Origin: Nocardioides campestrisoli
GTDB lineage: Bacteria > Actinomycetota > Actinomycetes > Propionibacteriales > Nocardioidaceae
DNA length: 64,000 nt
Direction of reading: 5' to 3'
Assembly (NCBI RefSeq): GCF_013624435.2
Contig: NZ_CP061768.1
Span: 1,704,001 to 1,768,000 of the forward strand
Shown: in pieces, positions 33,691-42,863 of the stretch
Position numbering within the stretch: the stretch's first letter is position 1
Layout: each line of letters begins with the position of its first letter
The notes under the pieces: generated by a model
Databases searched by the model: none
Told to the model about the DNA's origin: nothing
The model's input: only the letters and a program-made list of their open reading frames with translations
Made by a program: the position numbers and the translations under genes

Positions 33691-34443
33691 ATGGCACGGA
33701 GCGCTCGGAAGTCCTTGGCCGGATCGGCAACAGCAGTCGCCAAGCGGGTGATCGCCGGCGGTCAGACCGCGGTGTCGGAACCCGCACCCGAGGAGTCCGC
33801 GGAGTCCCCGCCGGCGCGCCGGACGGCTCCCCGGGTGCCGGCCCAGAAGGAGCCCGCTGCCCGGGGCGGGGCCACCGGGGCCGTGGAGGTGCCGGCCCCC
33901 AAGACCCTGGAGCGCGCCACGGTCCCCGCCGAGGGGACTCGGCAGCCCGGAGCCAGGAAGGCCGCACCGGCCGCGGGCAGGACTGCGGCGCGGAAGGACC
34001 CGGCGGTGAAGAAGGCCGCCACCAGGAAGACCGCCAAGAAGGCGCCGCCGAGCGCGCTCGTGGTCAAGGAGGGGGAGGACCCCTGGACCAAGGGCGAGCT
34101 CGACTCGGTGCTGCACGACCTGCACGCTCACCGCGCGCGCCTGGTGGACATGATGGAGGTCCAGGAGGTCGAGCTCAACGGCCTGATGCGCGACGCAGGT
34201 GACGGGGCAGGTCAGGACCAGGCGGACATGGGAGCGACCAGCTTCGAGCGTGACCACGAGCTGACCCTGATGAACAGCGAGCGGGTGATGCTCGCCCAGA
34301 TCGACAAGGCGCTCACCCGGATCGCCGACGGGACCTACGGCATGTGCGAGTCCTGCGGACAGGCGATCGGCAAGATGCGGGTCATGGCCTTCCCCCGTGC
34401 GACACTGTGCCTGCCATGCAAGCAGCGCGAGGAGCGTCGCTGA
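33691..34443 (+). CDS. DksA/TraR-type zinc-finger protein with Lys/Ala/Pro-rich N-terminal tail
   Basis: 250 aa. The C-terminal 115 residues are a TraR/DksA/RbpA-like domain: a coiled coil (DPWTKGELDSVLHDLHAHRARLVDMMEVQEVELNGL), TSFERDHELTLMNSERVMLAQIDKALTRIADGTYGMC and a four-cysteine zinc finger, CESCG and CLPCK. The first 130 residues are low complexity and basic (AARKDPAVKKAATRKTAKKAPP), resembling histone H1/HupB-type tails. It may act on RNA polymerase or on DNA. ATG 33691 is chosen because GGGGGAG lies 7 bases upstream. Its last 28 bases overlap lspA. Confidence 0.85.
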   Translation: MARSARKSLAGSATAVAKRVIAGGQTAVSEPAPEESAESPPARRTAPRVPAQKEPAARGGATGAVEVPAPKTLERATVPAEGTRQPGARKAAPAAGRTAARKDPAVKKAATRKTAKKAPPSALVVKEGEDPWTKGELDSVLHDLHAHRARLVDMMEVQEVELNGLMRDAGDGAGQDQADMGATSFERDHELTLMNSERVMLAQIDKALTRIADGTYGMCESCGQAIGKMRVMAFPRATLCLPCKQREERR

Positions 34444-34982
34444 CCCCCAGCGACCACGTCACCAGTCCTGACCGACGACGCCGGGCGCGCCAGGTCTTCG
34501 TGATCCTGGTCGTGACCGGCCTGCTGATCGACCAGGGCTCCAAGGTCTGGGCCCTGGCGGCCCTGGCGGACTCCGACCGGGCACTGCTGGGCGACTGGCT
34601 CACCCTGCACCTGGTCTTCAACCCGGGTGCCGCGTTCAGCCTCGGCACCGAGTACACCGTGGTGCTGACCTGCCTGGCGATCGTGGCCGTGGGCGTGATC
34701 CTGTTCCTCAGCCGGCGGCTGGGCAGCATCTTCTGGGCCTGGGGGCTCGGGCTGCTGCTCGCCGGCGTCGGGGGCAACCTGATCGACCGGGTGTTCCGGG
34801 ACCCCTCGCCGATGCGTGGGCACGTGGTCGACTTCCTGCGCTTGCCCAACTGGCCGGTCTTCAACTTCGCCGACGTCTTCATCAACGTGGCCGCGGCGAT
34901 CATCATCGTGCAGAGCTTCCGGGGGATCGCGCTGGACGGGTCCCGCGACACCGCTGCGGCGAAGGCCGAGGAGCAGTCATGA
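34416..34982 (+). CDS. lspA: lipoprotein signal peptidase LspA
   Basis: A 188-aa aspartic membrane peptidase with four transmembrane helices that cuts the signal peptide of diacylglyceryl prolipoproteins. Catalytic Asp124 (GGNLIDRVF) and Asp153 (FNFADVFIN) are in place; [12 protein letters not shown] and [11 protein letters not shown] are the other family blocks. ATG 34416 overlaps the DksA-like gene by 28 bases. A CTG at 34440 that overlaps that gene's stop (CTGA) and sits 5 bases after GAGGAG is a possible rare start. Lgt, encoded at 56170, makes its substrate. Confidence 0.94.
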   Translation: MQAARGASLTPSDHVTSPDRRRRARQVFVILVVTGLLIDQGSKVWALAALADSDRALLGDWLTLHLVFNPGAAFSLGTEYTVVLTCLAIVAVGVILFLSRRLGSIFWAWGLGLLLAGVGGNLIDRVFRDPSPMRGHVVDFLRLPNWPVFNFADVFINVAAAIIIVQSFRGIALDGSRDTAAAKAEEQS

Positions 34983-35917
34983 CCGGTCGTTTCGAGCAGC
35001 GCACCGTGCTGGTGCCCGAGGGACTCGCCGGTGAGCGGGTCGACGCCGCGATGGCGCGGATGTTCGGCTTCTCCCGGACCCGGGCGGCCGAGCTGATCGC
35101 CGAGGACCTGGTCCGGGTCGACGGCGCCGGAGTCGCCAAGAGCCAGCGGGTGCACCCCGGATCGATGCTCGAGGTCACCATCCCGGCCCAGACCGACGCA
35201 CTGGCCGTGGTCCCGCAGGTGGTGGAGGGCATCCGGATCATCCACGACGACGACTCCATCGTGGTGATCGACAAGCCGGTGGGCGTGGCGGTCCACCCGA
35301 GTCCGGGGTGGAACGGGCCGACGGTCGTGTCCCACCTGGCTGCCGCGGGGTTCCGGATCGCCACCTCGGGCGCCTCCGAGCGGCAGGGCATCGTCCAGCG
35401 CCTCGACGTGGGCACCTCGGGGGTCATGGTCATCACCAAGTCCGAGCACGCCTACTCGCTGCTCAAGAACGCCTTCCGTCACCGTACGGTCGACAAGACG
35501 TACCACGCGCTGGTGCAGGGACACCCGGACCCGCTGGAGGGCACGATCGACGCCCCCATCGGCCGGCACCCCAAGTTCGACTACAAGTTCGCGGTGATGG
35601 CCGACGGTCGGCACAGCGTGACGCACTACGAGACCCTCGAGGCGCACCGGTTCGCGAGCCTGCTGGAGATCCACCTCGAGACCGGCCGGACGCACCAGAT
35701 CCGCGTCCACATGTCAGCGCTCAAGCACCCGTGCGTCGGTGACCTCACCTACGGCGCCGACCCGGTGCTGGCCAAGCGTGTGGGCCTGGAGCGCCAGTGG
35801 CTGCACGCGGTCAAGCTGGGCTTCGAGCACCCGGACAGCGGTGAGTACGTGGAGTACGAGTCCACCTACCCCGACGACCTGACCCAGGCCCTGGAGACCA
35901 TCCGGGACGAGCGCTGA
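34979..35917 (+). CDS. RluA/RluD family 23S rRNA pseudouridine synthase
   Basis: 312 aa. An N-terminal S4 RNA-binding domain ([32 protein letters not shown]) is followed by the catalytic domain with Asp143 in [28 protein letters not shown], and [26 protein letters not shown]. RluD-type enzymes modify 23S rRNA; the exact uridine is not inferable. ATG 34979 overlaps the lspA stop by 4 bases, the pairing found in most bacteria. Confidence 0.93.
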   Translation: MTGRFEQRTVLVPEGLAGERVDAAMARMFGFSRTRAAELIAEDLVRVDGAGVAKSQRVHPGSMLEVTIPAQTDALAVVPQVVEGIRIIHDDDSIVVIDKPVGVAVHPSPGWNGPTVVSHLAAAGFRIATSGASERQGIVQRLDVGTSGVMVITKSEHAYSLLKNAFRHRTVDKTYHALVQGHPDPLEGTIDAPIGRHPKFDYKFAVMADGRHSVTHYETLEAHRFASLLEIHLETGRTHQIRVHMSALKHPCVGDLTYGADPVLAKRVGLERQWLHAVKLGFEHPDSGEYVEYESTYPDDLTQALETIRDER

Positions 35918-35937
35918 GGCCTGACCGCGGCCTGGTC

Positions 35938-36399
35938 GTGCGTCCGGGATCGGTCGAGGACCTGGCGGACGTGGGGGAGCTGTACCTGAGGTCGCGGCAC
36001 GCCGCCTTCCCCTCCGTGCCCGCCCCGGTCCACAGCGACGCGCAGGTGCGCGCCTGGGTGCGGGGCTGGGACCTGACCAGCCACGAGCTGTGGCTCGCCG
36101 AGGAGGCCGGGGCTCCCGACGGCCCCGCGGCGGCCCGTCCTCTCGGGTTCGTGCTGCTCACGCCCACCTGGGTGGACCACCTCTACGTCGATCCCGACCA
36201 CCAAGGTCACGGGATCGGCTCGGCGCTGGTCGAGCTCGTCCAGGCGTTGCGCCCCGACGGGGTGGGTCTGTGGGTCTTCGAGTCCAACCTGGCGGCGCGG
36301 CGCTTCTACGCCCGGCACGGGTTCGTCGAGGTGGAGCGCACCGACGGGTCGGAGAACGAGGAGCACGCCCCGGACATCCACCTGGCCTGGCCGGCCTGA
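35938..36399 (+). CDS. GNAT family N-acetyltransferase
   Basis: A 153-aa acetyltransferase. Acetyl-CoA binding motif A is WVDHLYVDPDHQGHGIGSALVELVQAL; the C-terminal VFESNLAARRFYARHGFVEVERTDGSENEEHAPDIHLAW is the usual motif B region. The substrate is unknown. GTG 35938 has no strong ribosome site but is 20 bases after rluD, so it may be read through. The following 257 bases (36400-36656) show no gene, only the dnaE1 promoter region. Confidence 0.88.
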   Translation: MRPGSVEDLADVGELYLRSRHAAFPSVPAPVHSDAQVRAWVRGWDLTSHELWLAEEAGAPDGPAAARPLGFVLLTPTWVDHLYVDPDHQGHGIGSALVELVQALRPDGVGLWVFESNLAARRFYARHGFVEVERTDGSENEEHAPDIHLAWPA

Positions 36400-36578
36400 T
36401 CTCGGCGCCGGGCAGGATCTCGTACTGGAGCTGCGAGGTGACCTGGTGCTCGGGCTCGAGCGGCCGAGCGGGGCTGGGCGCACGGCCACGGGCGCGCCGT
36501 CCGCTGGTGGTGAGCGTGCCGGGTCACGTCCCGGACGGCCGCTGCCGTGTCCTGTCGGAGGGGCCTGAGAGGCTGTCG

Positions 36579-36584
36579 TAGGCT
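36579..36584 (+). promoter_or_regulatory. putative dnaE1 -10
   Basis: TAGGCT, 72 bases before the dnaE1 ATG in a gene-free gap. No clear -35. The housekeeping dnaE1 shows no SOS box, unlike dnaE2. Confidence 0.35.
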
Positions 36585-36656
36585 GGCTTCCTTCCCCAGG
36601 ACGCGCCAGCCGCGCGTGCTCCAGCAACCCCCTCGGAAGGTGTGGAAGAACCACTC

Positions 36657-39600
36657 ATGTCGGCCGGTTCCAACGACAACTTCGTGCACCTGCACGTCCA
36701 CACCGAGTACTCGATGCTCGACGGCGCGGCGCGCCTGCAGGACATGGCCGAGCGGACGGCCGAGCTCGGCATGCCGGCGATCGCCATGACCGACCACGGC
36801 AACGTGTTCGGGGCCTACGAGTTCTACAAGAAGGCCAAGAACGCCGGGATCAAGCCGATCATCGGCATCGAGGCGTACTTCACCCCCAACATCTCCCGGT
36901 TCGAGCGCAAGCGGGTGAACTTCTACCAGGGCGGCCCGGACGACGTCTCCAGCCGCGGCGCCTACACGCACATGACGCTGCTGTCGGAGACCACCGAGGG
37001 GATGCACAACCTCTTCCGGCTCTCCACCGGCGCCTGGCGCGACGGCTTCTTCCAGCACCCCCGCGCCGACCGCGAGCTGCTCAGCCAGTTCGGCAAGGGC
37101 CTGATCGGCACCACCGGCTGCCCCTCGGGCGAGATCCAGGTCCACCTGCGCCACGGCAACTACGAGGCGGCCCGGCAGACGGCCGGCGACTTCCAGGAGA
37201 TCCTGGGGCGGGACAACTACTTCCTCGAGCTGATGGACCACGGCCTCTCGATCGAGACCCGGGTCCGCGACGGGCTGCTCCGTCTCGCCAAGGACCTGAA
37301 GATCCCGCTGCTGGCCACCAACGACTCCCACTACGTGCGGCAGGAGGACGCGGCCAGCCAGGAGCACCTGCTGTGCATCAACTCCGGCTCGACGATGGAC
37401 ATCCCCGCCGGCGACGGCCCGGGGCAGCGGTTCGCCTTCTCCGGTGACGGCTACTACATCAAGAGCCCCGCCGAGATGCGCTCGCTGTGGGTCGACAAGT
37501 ACGACCTGCGCGAGGCGTGCGACAACACCTTGTGGATCGCGGAGCGGTGCGACGTCCAGTTCACCGAGGGCAACGGCACCTACATGCCCCGCTTCCCCTG
37601 CCCGCCGGGGGAGGACGAGAACTCCTGGCTGGTCAAGGAGGTCGAGCGCGGTCTCCGGGTGCGCTACCCCGACGGGATCCCCGACAAGGTGCGCAAGCAG
37701 GCAGACTTCGAGGTCGGTGTCATCACCCAGATGGGCTTCCCGGGCTACTTCCTCGTCGTCGCCGACTTCATCAACTGGGCCAAGGACAACGGCATCCGGG
37801 TCGGCCCCGGCCGTGGCTCCGGTGCGGGCTCGATGGTCGCCTACGCGATGCGCATCACCGACCTCGACCCGCTCGAGCACGGGCTCATCTTCGAGCGCTT
37901 CCTCAACCCCGACCGCATCTCGATGCCCGACTTCGACATCGACTTCGACGAGCGCCGGCGCGGCGAGGTGATCAAGTACGTCACCGAGAAGTACGGCGAC
38001 GACCGCGTGTCCTACATCATCACCTACGGCACCATCAAGGCGAAGCAGGCCGTCAAGGACTCCTCGCGGATCCTGGCCTACCCCTTCTCCATGGGCGACC
38101 GGATCACCAAGGCGATGCCGGCCGCGGTGATGGGCAAGGACGTCCCGCTCAAGGAGATCTTCAACCCCGACCACAAGCGGTACGGCGAGGGCGGGGAGTT
38201 CCGGGCCCTCTACGAGGCCGAGCCCGACGTCCGGCGGGTCGTCGACACCGCGATGGGGATCGAGGGCCTCAAGCGGCAGTGGGGTGTGCACGCCGCGGGC
38301 ATCATCATGTCGAGCGAGCCCCTGGTCGACGTGATCCCGCTGCTCAAGCGCCCCTCCGACGGCGCGATGATCACCCAGTTCGACTACCCGACGTGCGAGT
38401 CGCTGGGCCTGATCAAGATGGACTTCCTGGGGCTTCGCAACCTCACGGTCCTCGACGACGCGGTCAAGAACATCAAGGCCAACCGGGGCCAGGACATCGT
38501 CCTGGAGGACCTGACCCTCGACGACCCGGCCACCTACGGCCTGCTGCAGCGCGGTGACACCCTCGGCGTCTTCCAGCTCGACGGCGGCCCGATGCGGGCG
38601 CTGCTGCGCTCGATGCGGCCCGACACCTTCGAGGACATCTCCGCGGTCGGCGCCCTCTACCGACCGGGTCCGATGGGAGCCGACTCCCACAACAAGTACG
38701 CGCGGCGCAAGACCGGGCGCGAGCCGGTCGAGCCGATCCACCCCGAGCTCGCCGAGGCGCTTGAGGACATCCTGGGCGAGACCTACGGGCTGATCGTCTA
38801 CCAGGAGCAGGTGATGGCGATCGCCCAGCAGCTGGCCGGCTACACGCTGGGCCAGGCCGACCTGCTGCGGCGCGCCATGGGCAAGAAGAAGAAGGAGGAG
38901 CTGGACAAGCAGTTCGCCACCTTCTCCGGCGGCATGCAGGAGCGCGGCTACTCGATGGCCGCGATCAAGACCCTGTGGGACATCCTGCTGCCCTTCTCCG
39001 ACTACGCGTTCAACAAGGCGCACTCCGCCGCGTACGGGCTCGTCTCCTACTGGACCGCTTACCTCAAGGCCAACTTCCCCGCCGAGTACATGGCGGCGCT
39101 CCTGACCTCGGTCAAGGACGACAAGGACAAGATGGCGATCTACCTCAACGAGTGTCGCCGGATGAAGATCTCGGTGCTCCCGCCGGACGTCAACGAGTCG
39201 GCCGCCAACTTCACCCCGGTCGGCACCGACATCCGCTTCGGGCTCACCGCGGTGCGCAACGTCGGCGCCAACGTGGTCGACGGCATCGTCGCGGCCCGCA
39301 CCGAGCGGGGGCGCTTCACCGACTTCAACGACTTCATGGACAAGGTCCCGCTGCTGGTCTGCAACAAGCGGGTGATCGAGTCCCTGATCAAGGCCGGGGC
39401 CTTCGACGAGATGAAGCACCGGCGGCGTGCGCTGGTGACGATCCACGAGAACGCGGTCGACCAGTACGTCGACATCAAGAAGAACGAGGCGATCGGCCAG
39501 GACTCCCTCTTCGGCGGGCTCGACGACGACGACCAGGGCTTCGGCATCTCGGTCTCGGTCCCCGACATCGACGAGTGGGACAAGATGACGCTGCTCGGCC

Positions 39601-40214
39601 ACGAGCGCGAGATGCTCGGCCTCTACGTCTCCGACCACCCCTTGATGGGGCTCGAGCACGTGCTCTCGTCCGGCACCGACTGCACGATCGGTCAGCTGAT
39701 GCTCGACGAGGACCGCTCCCACGGCAGCACCCTGACCGTGAGCGGTCTGGTGACCTCGGTCAACCGCAAGATCACCAAGCGCGGGGACGCCTGGGCGACG
39801 ATCACGCTGGAGGACCTGGACGGTGCCATCGAGGTGCTGCTCTTCCCCAGCGCCTACCAGCTCGCCGCGCCCTACCTCTCCCAGGACGCGATCATCCGGG
39901 TGAAGGGCCAGCTCTCCCGGGACAAGGACCAGCCAGAGATCCGGGGCCAGGAGGTCACCGTCCCCGACCTCACCGACGGCCCGAGCGGGCCGGTGGTGAT
40001 CAGCCTGCCCTCGACCCGGTGCACGGCGCCGGTGGTCGAGCAGCTGCGGGACGTGCTCTCCACCCATCCCGGCATGACCGAGGTGCAGCTGCGCCTGCTC
40101 ACGCGGACCTCCACCAAGGTGATGAAGCTGGACAACCGGCTGCGGGTGACCGCCAGCCCGGCGCTCTTCGCCGACCTCAAGCAGCTCCTGGGCCCCGGGT
40201 GCCTGACCAGCTGA
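36657..40214 (+). CDS. dnaE1: replicative DNA polymerase III alpha subunit DnaE1
   Basis: A 1185-aa C-family replicase. The N-terminal PHP domain (FVHLHVHTEYSMLDG, AMTDHGNVFGAYEFY) keeps the histidines of actinobacterial proofreading PHP domains. The palm has PDFDIDF with Asp425/Asp427, and KMDFLGLRNLTV. The fingers have FNKAHSAAYGLVSYWTAYLK. GQDSLFGG (Gln948) is a canonical beta-clamp motif before the OB fold. ATG 36657 gives the family start (GSNDNFVHLHVHTEYS); GTG 36642 is the alternative and would add five residues. It overlaps the downstream membrane-protein gene by 16 bases. Confidence 0.97.
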   Translation: MSAGSNDNFVHLHVHTEYSMLDGAARLQDMAERTAELGMPAIAMTDHGNVFGAYEFYKKAKNAGIKPIIGIEAYFTPNISRFERKRVNFYQGGPDDVSSRGAYTHMTLLSETTEGMHNLFRLSTGAWRDGFFQHPRADRELLSQFGKGLIGTTGCPSGEIQVHLRHGNYEAARQTAGDFQEILGRDNYFLELMDHGLSIETRVRDGLLRLAKDLKIPLLATNDSHYVRQEDAASQEHLLCINSGSTMDIPAGDGPGQRFAFSGDGYYIKSPAEMRSLWVDKYDLREACDNTLWIAERCDVQFTEGNGTYMPRFPCPPGEDENSWLVKEVERGLRVRYPDGIPDKVRKQADFEVGVITQMGFPGYFLVVADFINWAKDNGIRVGPGRGSGAGSMVAYAMRITDLDPLEHGLIFERFLNPDRISMPDFDIDFDERRRGEVIKYVTEKYGDDRVSYIITYGTIKAKQAVKDSSRILAYPFSMGDRITKAMPAAVMGKDVPLKEIFNPDHKRYGEGGEFRALYEAEPDVRRVVDTAMGIEGLKRQWGVHAAGIIMSSEPLVDVIPLLKRPSDGAMITQFDYPTCESLGLIKMDFLGLRNLTVLDDAVKNIKANRGQDIVLEDLTLDDPATYGLLQRGDTLGVFQLDGGPMRALLRSMRPDTFEDISAVGALYRPGPMGADSHNKYARRKTGREPVEPIHPELAEALEDILGETYGLIVYQEQVMAIAQQLAGYTLGQADLLRRAMGKKKKEELDKQFATFSGGMQERGYSMAAIKTLWDILLPFSDYAFNKAHSAAYGLVSYWTAYLKANFPAEYMAALLTSVKDDKDKMAIYLNECRRMKISVLPPDVNESAANFTPVGTDIRFGLTAVRNVGANVVDGIVAARTERGRFTDFNDFMDKVPLLVCNKRVIESLIKAGAFDEMKHRRRALVTIHENAVDQYVDIKKNEAIGQDSLFGGLDDDDQGFGISVSVPDIDEWDKMTLLGHEREMLGLYVSDHPLMGLEHVLSSGTDCTIGQLMLDEDRSHGSTLTVSGLVTSVNRKITKRGDAWATITLEDLDGAIEVLLFPSAYQLAAPYLSQDAIIRVKGQLSRDKDQPEIRGQEVTVPDLTDGPSGPVVISLPSTRCTAPVVEQLRDVLSTHPGMTEVQLRLLTRTSTKVMKLDNRLRVTASPALFADLKQLLGPGCLTS

Positions 40215-40804
40215 ACTCGGGCGGCGTCCTGCGCCGCGTCCTCGTCCTCGTCGTGGCCGGCGGGGTGCTCGGCGCGCTGCTCGGCGTCGTGTGGGAGTGG
40301 GTCTGGGAGGCTCCCGCCGGCACGGTCTACCAGGGACGCTGGTTCCTGGACCGGGACGGGATCTACCAGGCCGTCTCGGCGACCGGCTGGTTCACCGTGC
40401 TCGGGGTCGGCGCCGGTCTCCTCTTCGGCGCGATGGCCGCCTGGTTCGCCCGCGGCCGCGAGGTGGCCACGCTGGTCGGGGTCTTCCTGGGCGCTGTCCT
40501 GGCCGCCTGGCTGATGTACCAGGTCGGGCACGCGCTCGGCCCGCCGGACCCGCAGACGGTGGCGGCCACCGCCGAGGACATGGCCTCGGTCCCCGGGGAC
40601 CTGCGGCTGGACGGCGCGGGGGAGAACCCCTGGCCGTTCTGGTTCGAGTCCAGCGCCTTCTGCGCCCTGCCCGGCGGTGCGCTGCTGGGCCTGGCGGGGG
40701 TCTTCCTCGGCAGCCACGGACGTCGCCGGGACGACGCCGACCGGGACGGCGCTGACCGGGACGGGGCCAAGCGGGACGACGCCGCGGCCCCGGAAAGCGC
40801 CTGA
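40199..40804 (+). CDS. hypothetical membrane protein with four transmembrane helices
   Basis: 201 aa, no confident family; the layout recalls DUF2567-type actinobacterial proteins. Helices lie around residues 12-32 (VLVLVVAGGVLGALLGVVWEW), 62-82, 88-108 and 150-170. The loop after the first helix reads EAPAGTVYQGRWFLDRDGIYQAV. The C-terminus is a charged repeat built on DRDGA. GTG 40199 lies inside the end of dnaE1, so the two are translationally coupled. The stop falls within the palindrome at 40801-40821. Confidence 0.7.
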   Translation: MPDQLNSGGVLRRVLVLVVAGGVLGALLGVVWEWVWEAPAGTVYQGRWFLDRDGIYQAVSATGWFTVLGVGAGLLFGAMAAWFARGREVATLVGVFLGAVLAAWLMYQVGHALGPPDPQTVAATAEDMASVPGDLRLDGAGENPWPFWFESSAFCALPGGALLGLAGVFLGSHGRRRDDADRDGADRDGAKRDDAAAPESA

Positions 40805-40821
40805 GTCAGCGCCTGACTCAG
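40801..40821. terminator. palindrome spanning both stop codons of convergent genes
   Basis: CTGAGTCAG (40801-40809), CGC, CTGACTCAG (40813-40821): perfect 9-base arms. The plus-strand gene's TGA (40802-40804) and the minus-strand gene's TGA (40818-40820) each lie in one arm. It could serve as a bidirectional terminator, though the stem is short and no T-run follows. Confidence 0.5.
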
Positions 40822-41495
40822 TTGGGCGACCACCGGGTGCGGGCGACCTCCGTGGCCGGGAGCGACGGGATGACGTTCATCGCGCGCAGCTCCTCGCGCA
40901 GCATCCCGGTGACCAGCTCCAGCCGTTCCCGGGTGTTCGGCGCCTCCAGCAGCTCCTGACGCTCGGCCATCGGCAACGGCACCAGCGCGGCCAGCGTCCA
41001 GGAGAGGTACTGCGGGTCTCGGGGGAGTGCGCCGTCGAACGGGTCTGCACGGAACTGCGAGACAGCGGCGCGGTAGGCGGTGAAGGTCGCCCGGGACCGG
41101 GCCACCAGCTCCGCCGGCACCTCCACCTCGGCGTCCCCGAGGTCGGTCACCTCGGCCTGGGGGAAGTCGCCGTCGGTGCGCAGCCGGTCCAGCCGGAAGC
41201 GTCCGCGCCCCACGGCCACGATGTCGTAGCCCCCGTCGTCCAACGGCTCGATCTCCGAGAGCTGCAGCACGCAGCCGACCCGGTACAGCGACTGGGCGCC
41301 GTGGTCTCCCACCTCGTACCCCTCACGGATCGCGACGGAGCCGAAGAGCCTGCGCGCCGGGTCGGGCTCGGCCGCGAGGTGCTGCACCAGGGCCCGGTAG
41401 CGCTCCTCGAAGACGTGCAGCGGGATCGAGACCCCGGGGAAGAGCACGGTGCTGAGCGGGAACATCGGCAGGACACCGGGAGGGGGTTGGGTCAC
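40818..41495 (-). CDS. LON substrate-binding domain protein
   Basis: A 225-aa stand-alone Lon N-terminal (PUA-like) domain. It reads PMFPLSTVLFPGVSIPLHVFEERYRALVQHLA and GYDIVAVGRGRFRLDRLRTDGDFPQAEV, with a helical C-terminus (PMAERQELLEAPNTRERLELVTGMLREEL). There is no ATPase or protease domain. Such proteins are widespread in actinobacteria with unknown function. GTG 41495 has TACGTT on the minus strand (41503-41508) ending 7 bases upstream, so it may be leaderless. Confidence 0.9.
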   Translation of the reverse strand: MTQPPPGVLPMFPLSTVLFPGVSIPLHVFEERYRALVQHLAAEPDPARRLFGSVAIREGYEVGDHGAQSLYRVGCVLQLSEIEPLDDGGYDIVAVGRGRFRLDRLRTDGDFPQAEVTDLGDAEVEVPAELVARSRATFTAYRAAVSQFRADPFDGALPRDPQYLSWTLAALVPLPMAERQELLEAPNTRERLELVTGMLREELRAMNVIPSLPATEVARTRWSPN

Positions 41496-41555
41496 GCGAC
41501 CCAACGTAGTTTGTCCACCCCGGGTCCGGACAGCGGGCACGCAGCCCCCCGCACC

Positions 41556-41561
41556 TACAAT
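41556..41561 (+). promoter_or_regulatory. his operon -10, leaderless hisD
   Basis: TACAAT, one mismatch from TATAAT, ends 6 bases before the hisD ATG. There is no ribosome site in between, so the his operon probably starts with a leaderless message. No T-box or His-rich leader peptide fits in the 72-base gap to the divergent LON-domain gene. Confidence 0.6.
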
Positions 41562-41567
41562 TGAGCC

Positions 41568-42863
41568 ATGATCCGCCGCCTCGACCTCCGGGACGCAGAC
41601 GCGTCCGTCGACTACCGCGCTGCCGTGCCGCGCGCCAAGTTCGACGTCGAGTCCGCGGTCCATGTCGTTCAGCCGATCTGCGAGGACGTGCGCACCCGCG
41701 GCGTGGAAGCGGTGCGCGAGCTCTCCGAGCGCTTCGACGGCGTCCGCCAGGACGACATCCGGGTGCCCACCGAGGCGCTCGGCGAGGCCCTGGAGAAGCT
41801 CGACCCGGCGGTGCGCGCCGGGCTGGAGGAGTCGATCCGCCGACTCCGGGCCACCTGCGAGGCCGAGCTCGAGCACGACGTGGTCACCGAGCTGGCCCCG
41901 GGCGCGGTGGTCACCCACCGCAAGGTGCCGGTGGACCGCGTCGGCCTCTACGTGCCCGGCGGCCTGGCGCCCCTGGTCTCCTCGGTGGTGATGAACGTGG
42001 TGCCCGCGCAGGTCGCGGGGGTGGGCTCGATCGCCCTGACCAGCCCGCCGCAGAAGCACAACGGCGGCCTGCCCGAGGCGACGATCCTGGCGGCGTGCGC
42101 GCTGCTCGGCGTCGACGAGGTGTACGCCGTGGGCGGCGCCCAGGCGATCGCGATGCTGGCCTACGGCGCCGGTCCGTGCGCGCGGGTCGACCTGGTGACC
42201 GGTCCGGGCAACATCTACACGGTCGCGGCGAAGCGCCTGCTCAAGGGTGTCGTGGGGATCGACTCGGAGGCCGGCCCGACCGAGATCGCGATCCTGGCCG
42301 ACGACTCCGCGGACGCCGCGCACGTGGCGGCCGACCTGATCTCCCAGGCCGAGCACGACCCGATGGCTGCCTCGGTCCTGGTCACCGACTCGCTGCGGCT
42401 GGCCGCCGACGTGGAGGCCGAGCTGGACAAGCAGGTCGCGGTCACCCGGCACGTCGAGCGGGTGCGCACCGCGCTGTCCGGCGAGCAGTCCGGGATCGTG
42501 CTGGTACGCGACCTCGAGCAGGGCCTCGCGGTGGTCAACGCCTACGCCGCCGAGCACCTGGAGATCCACACCGTCGACGCCTCCGCGGTGGCCGCCCGGG
42601 TCCGCAACGCCGGGGCCGTCTTCGTCGGCACCTGGGCGCCGGTCTCGCTGGGCGACTACTGCGCCGGCTCCAACCACGTGCTGCCGACCGCCGGCTGCGC
42701 CTGCCACTCCTCGGGGCTCTCGGTGCGGGCCTTCACCCGCTCCGTGCACGTGATCGACTACTCGCGCGCGGCGCTCGAGCAGGTGGCCGACCACGTCGTC
42801 GCCCTCGCCGAGGCGGAGGACCTGCCGGGCCACGGCGCTGCGGTGAAGGTTCGTCTGACGTGA
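41568..42863 (+). CDS. hisD: histidinol dehydrogenase HisD
   Basis: 431 aa, Zn- and NAD-dependent, carries out the last two oxidations of histidine synthesis. Blocks are [95 protein letters not shown], and [27 protein letters not shown], where the last includes Zn and active-site residues. The TGA overlaps the hisC GTG. Confidence 0.97.
   Translation: MIRRLDLRDADASVDYRAAVPRAKFDVESAVHVVQPICEDVRTRGVEAVRELSERFDGVRQDDIRVPTEALGEALEKLDPAVRAGLEESIRRLRATCEAELEHDVVTELAPGAVVTHRKVPVDRVGLYVPGGLAPLVSSVVMNVVPAQVAGVGSIALTSPPQKHNGGLPEATILAACALLGVDEVYAVGGAQAIAMLAYGAGPCARVDLVTGPGNIYTVAAKRLLKGVVGIDSEAGPTEIAILADDSADAAHVAADLISQAEHDPMAASVLVTDSLRLAADVEAELDKQVAVTRHVERVRTALSGEQSGIVLVRDLEQGLAVVNAYAAEHLEIHTVDASAVAARVRNAGAVFVGTWAPVSLGDYCAGSNHVLPTAGCACHSSGLSVRAFTRSVHVIDYSRAALEQVADHVVALAEAEDLPGHGAAVKVRLT

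Noticed and set aside
36400..36656. Possible short gene on the minus strand in the gap before dnaE1
   Set aside because: One stretch reads like protein (QVTSQLQYEILPG) but the frame has no start context and dissolves into Arg/Pro-rich sequence inside the GNAT gene.
36306..40067. A 1253-codon minus-strand frame antisense to dnaE1
   Set aside because: Same shadow effect; composition dominated by Asp/Val/His/Gly with no domain, and DnaE1 on the plus strand is complete.
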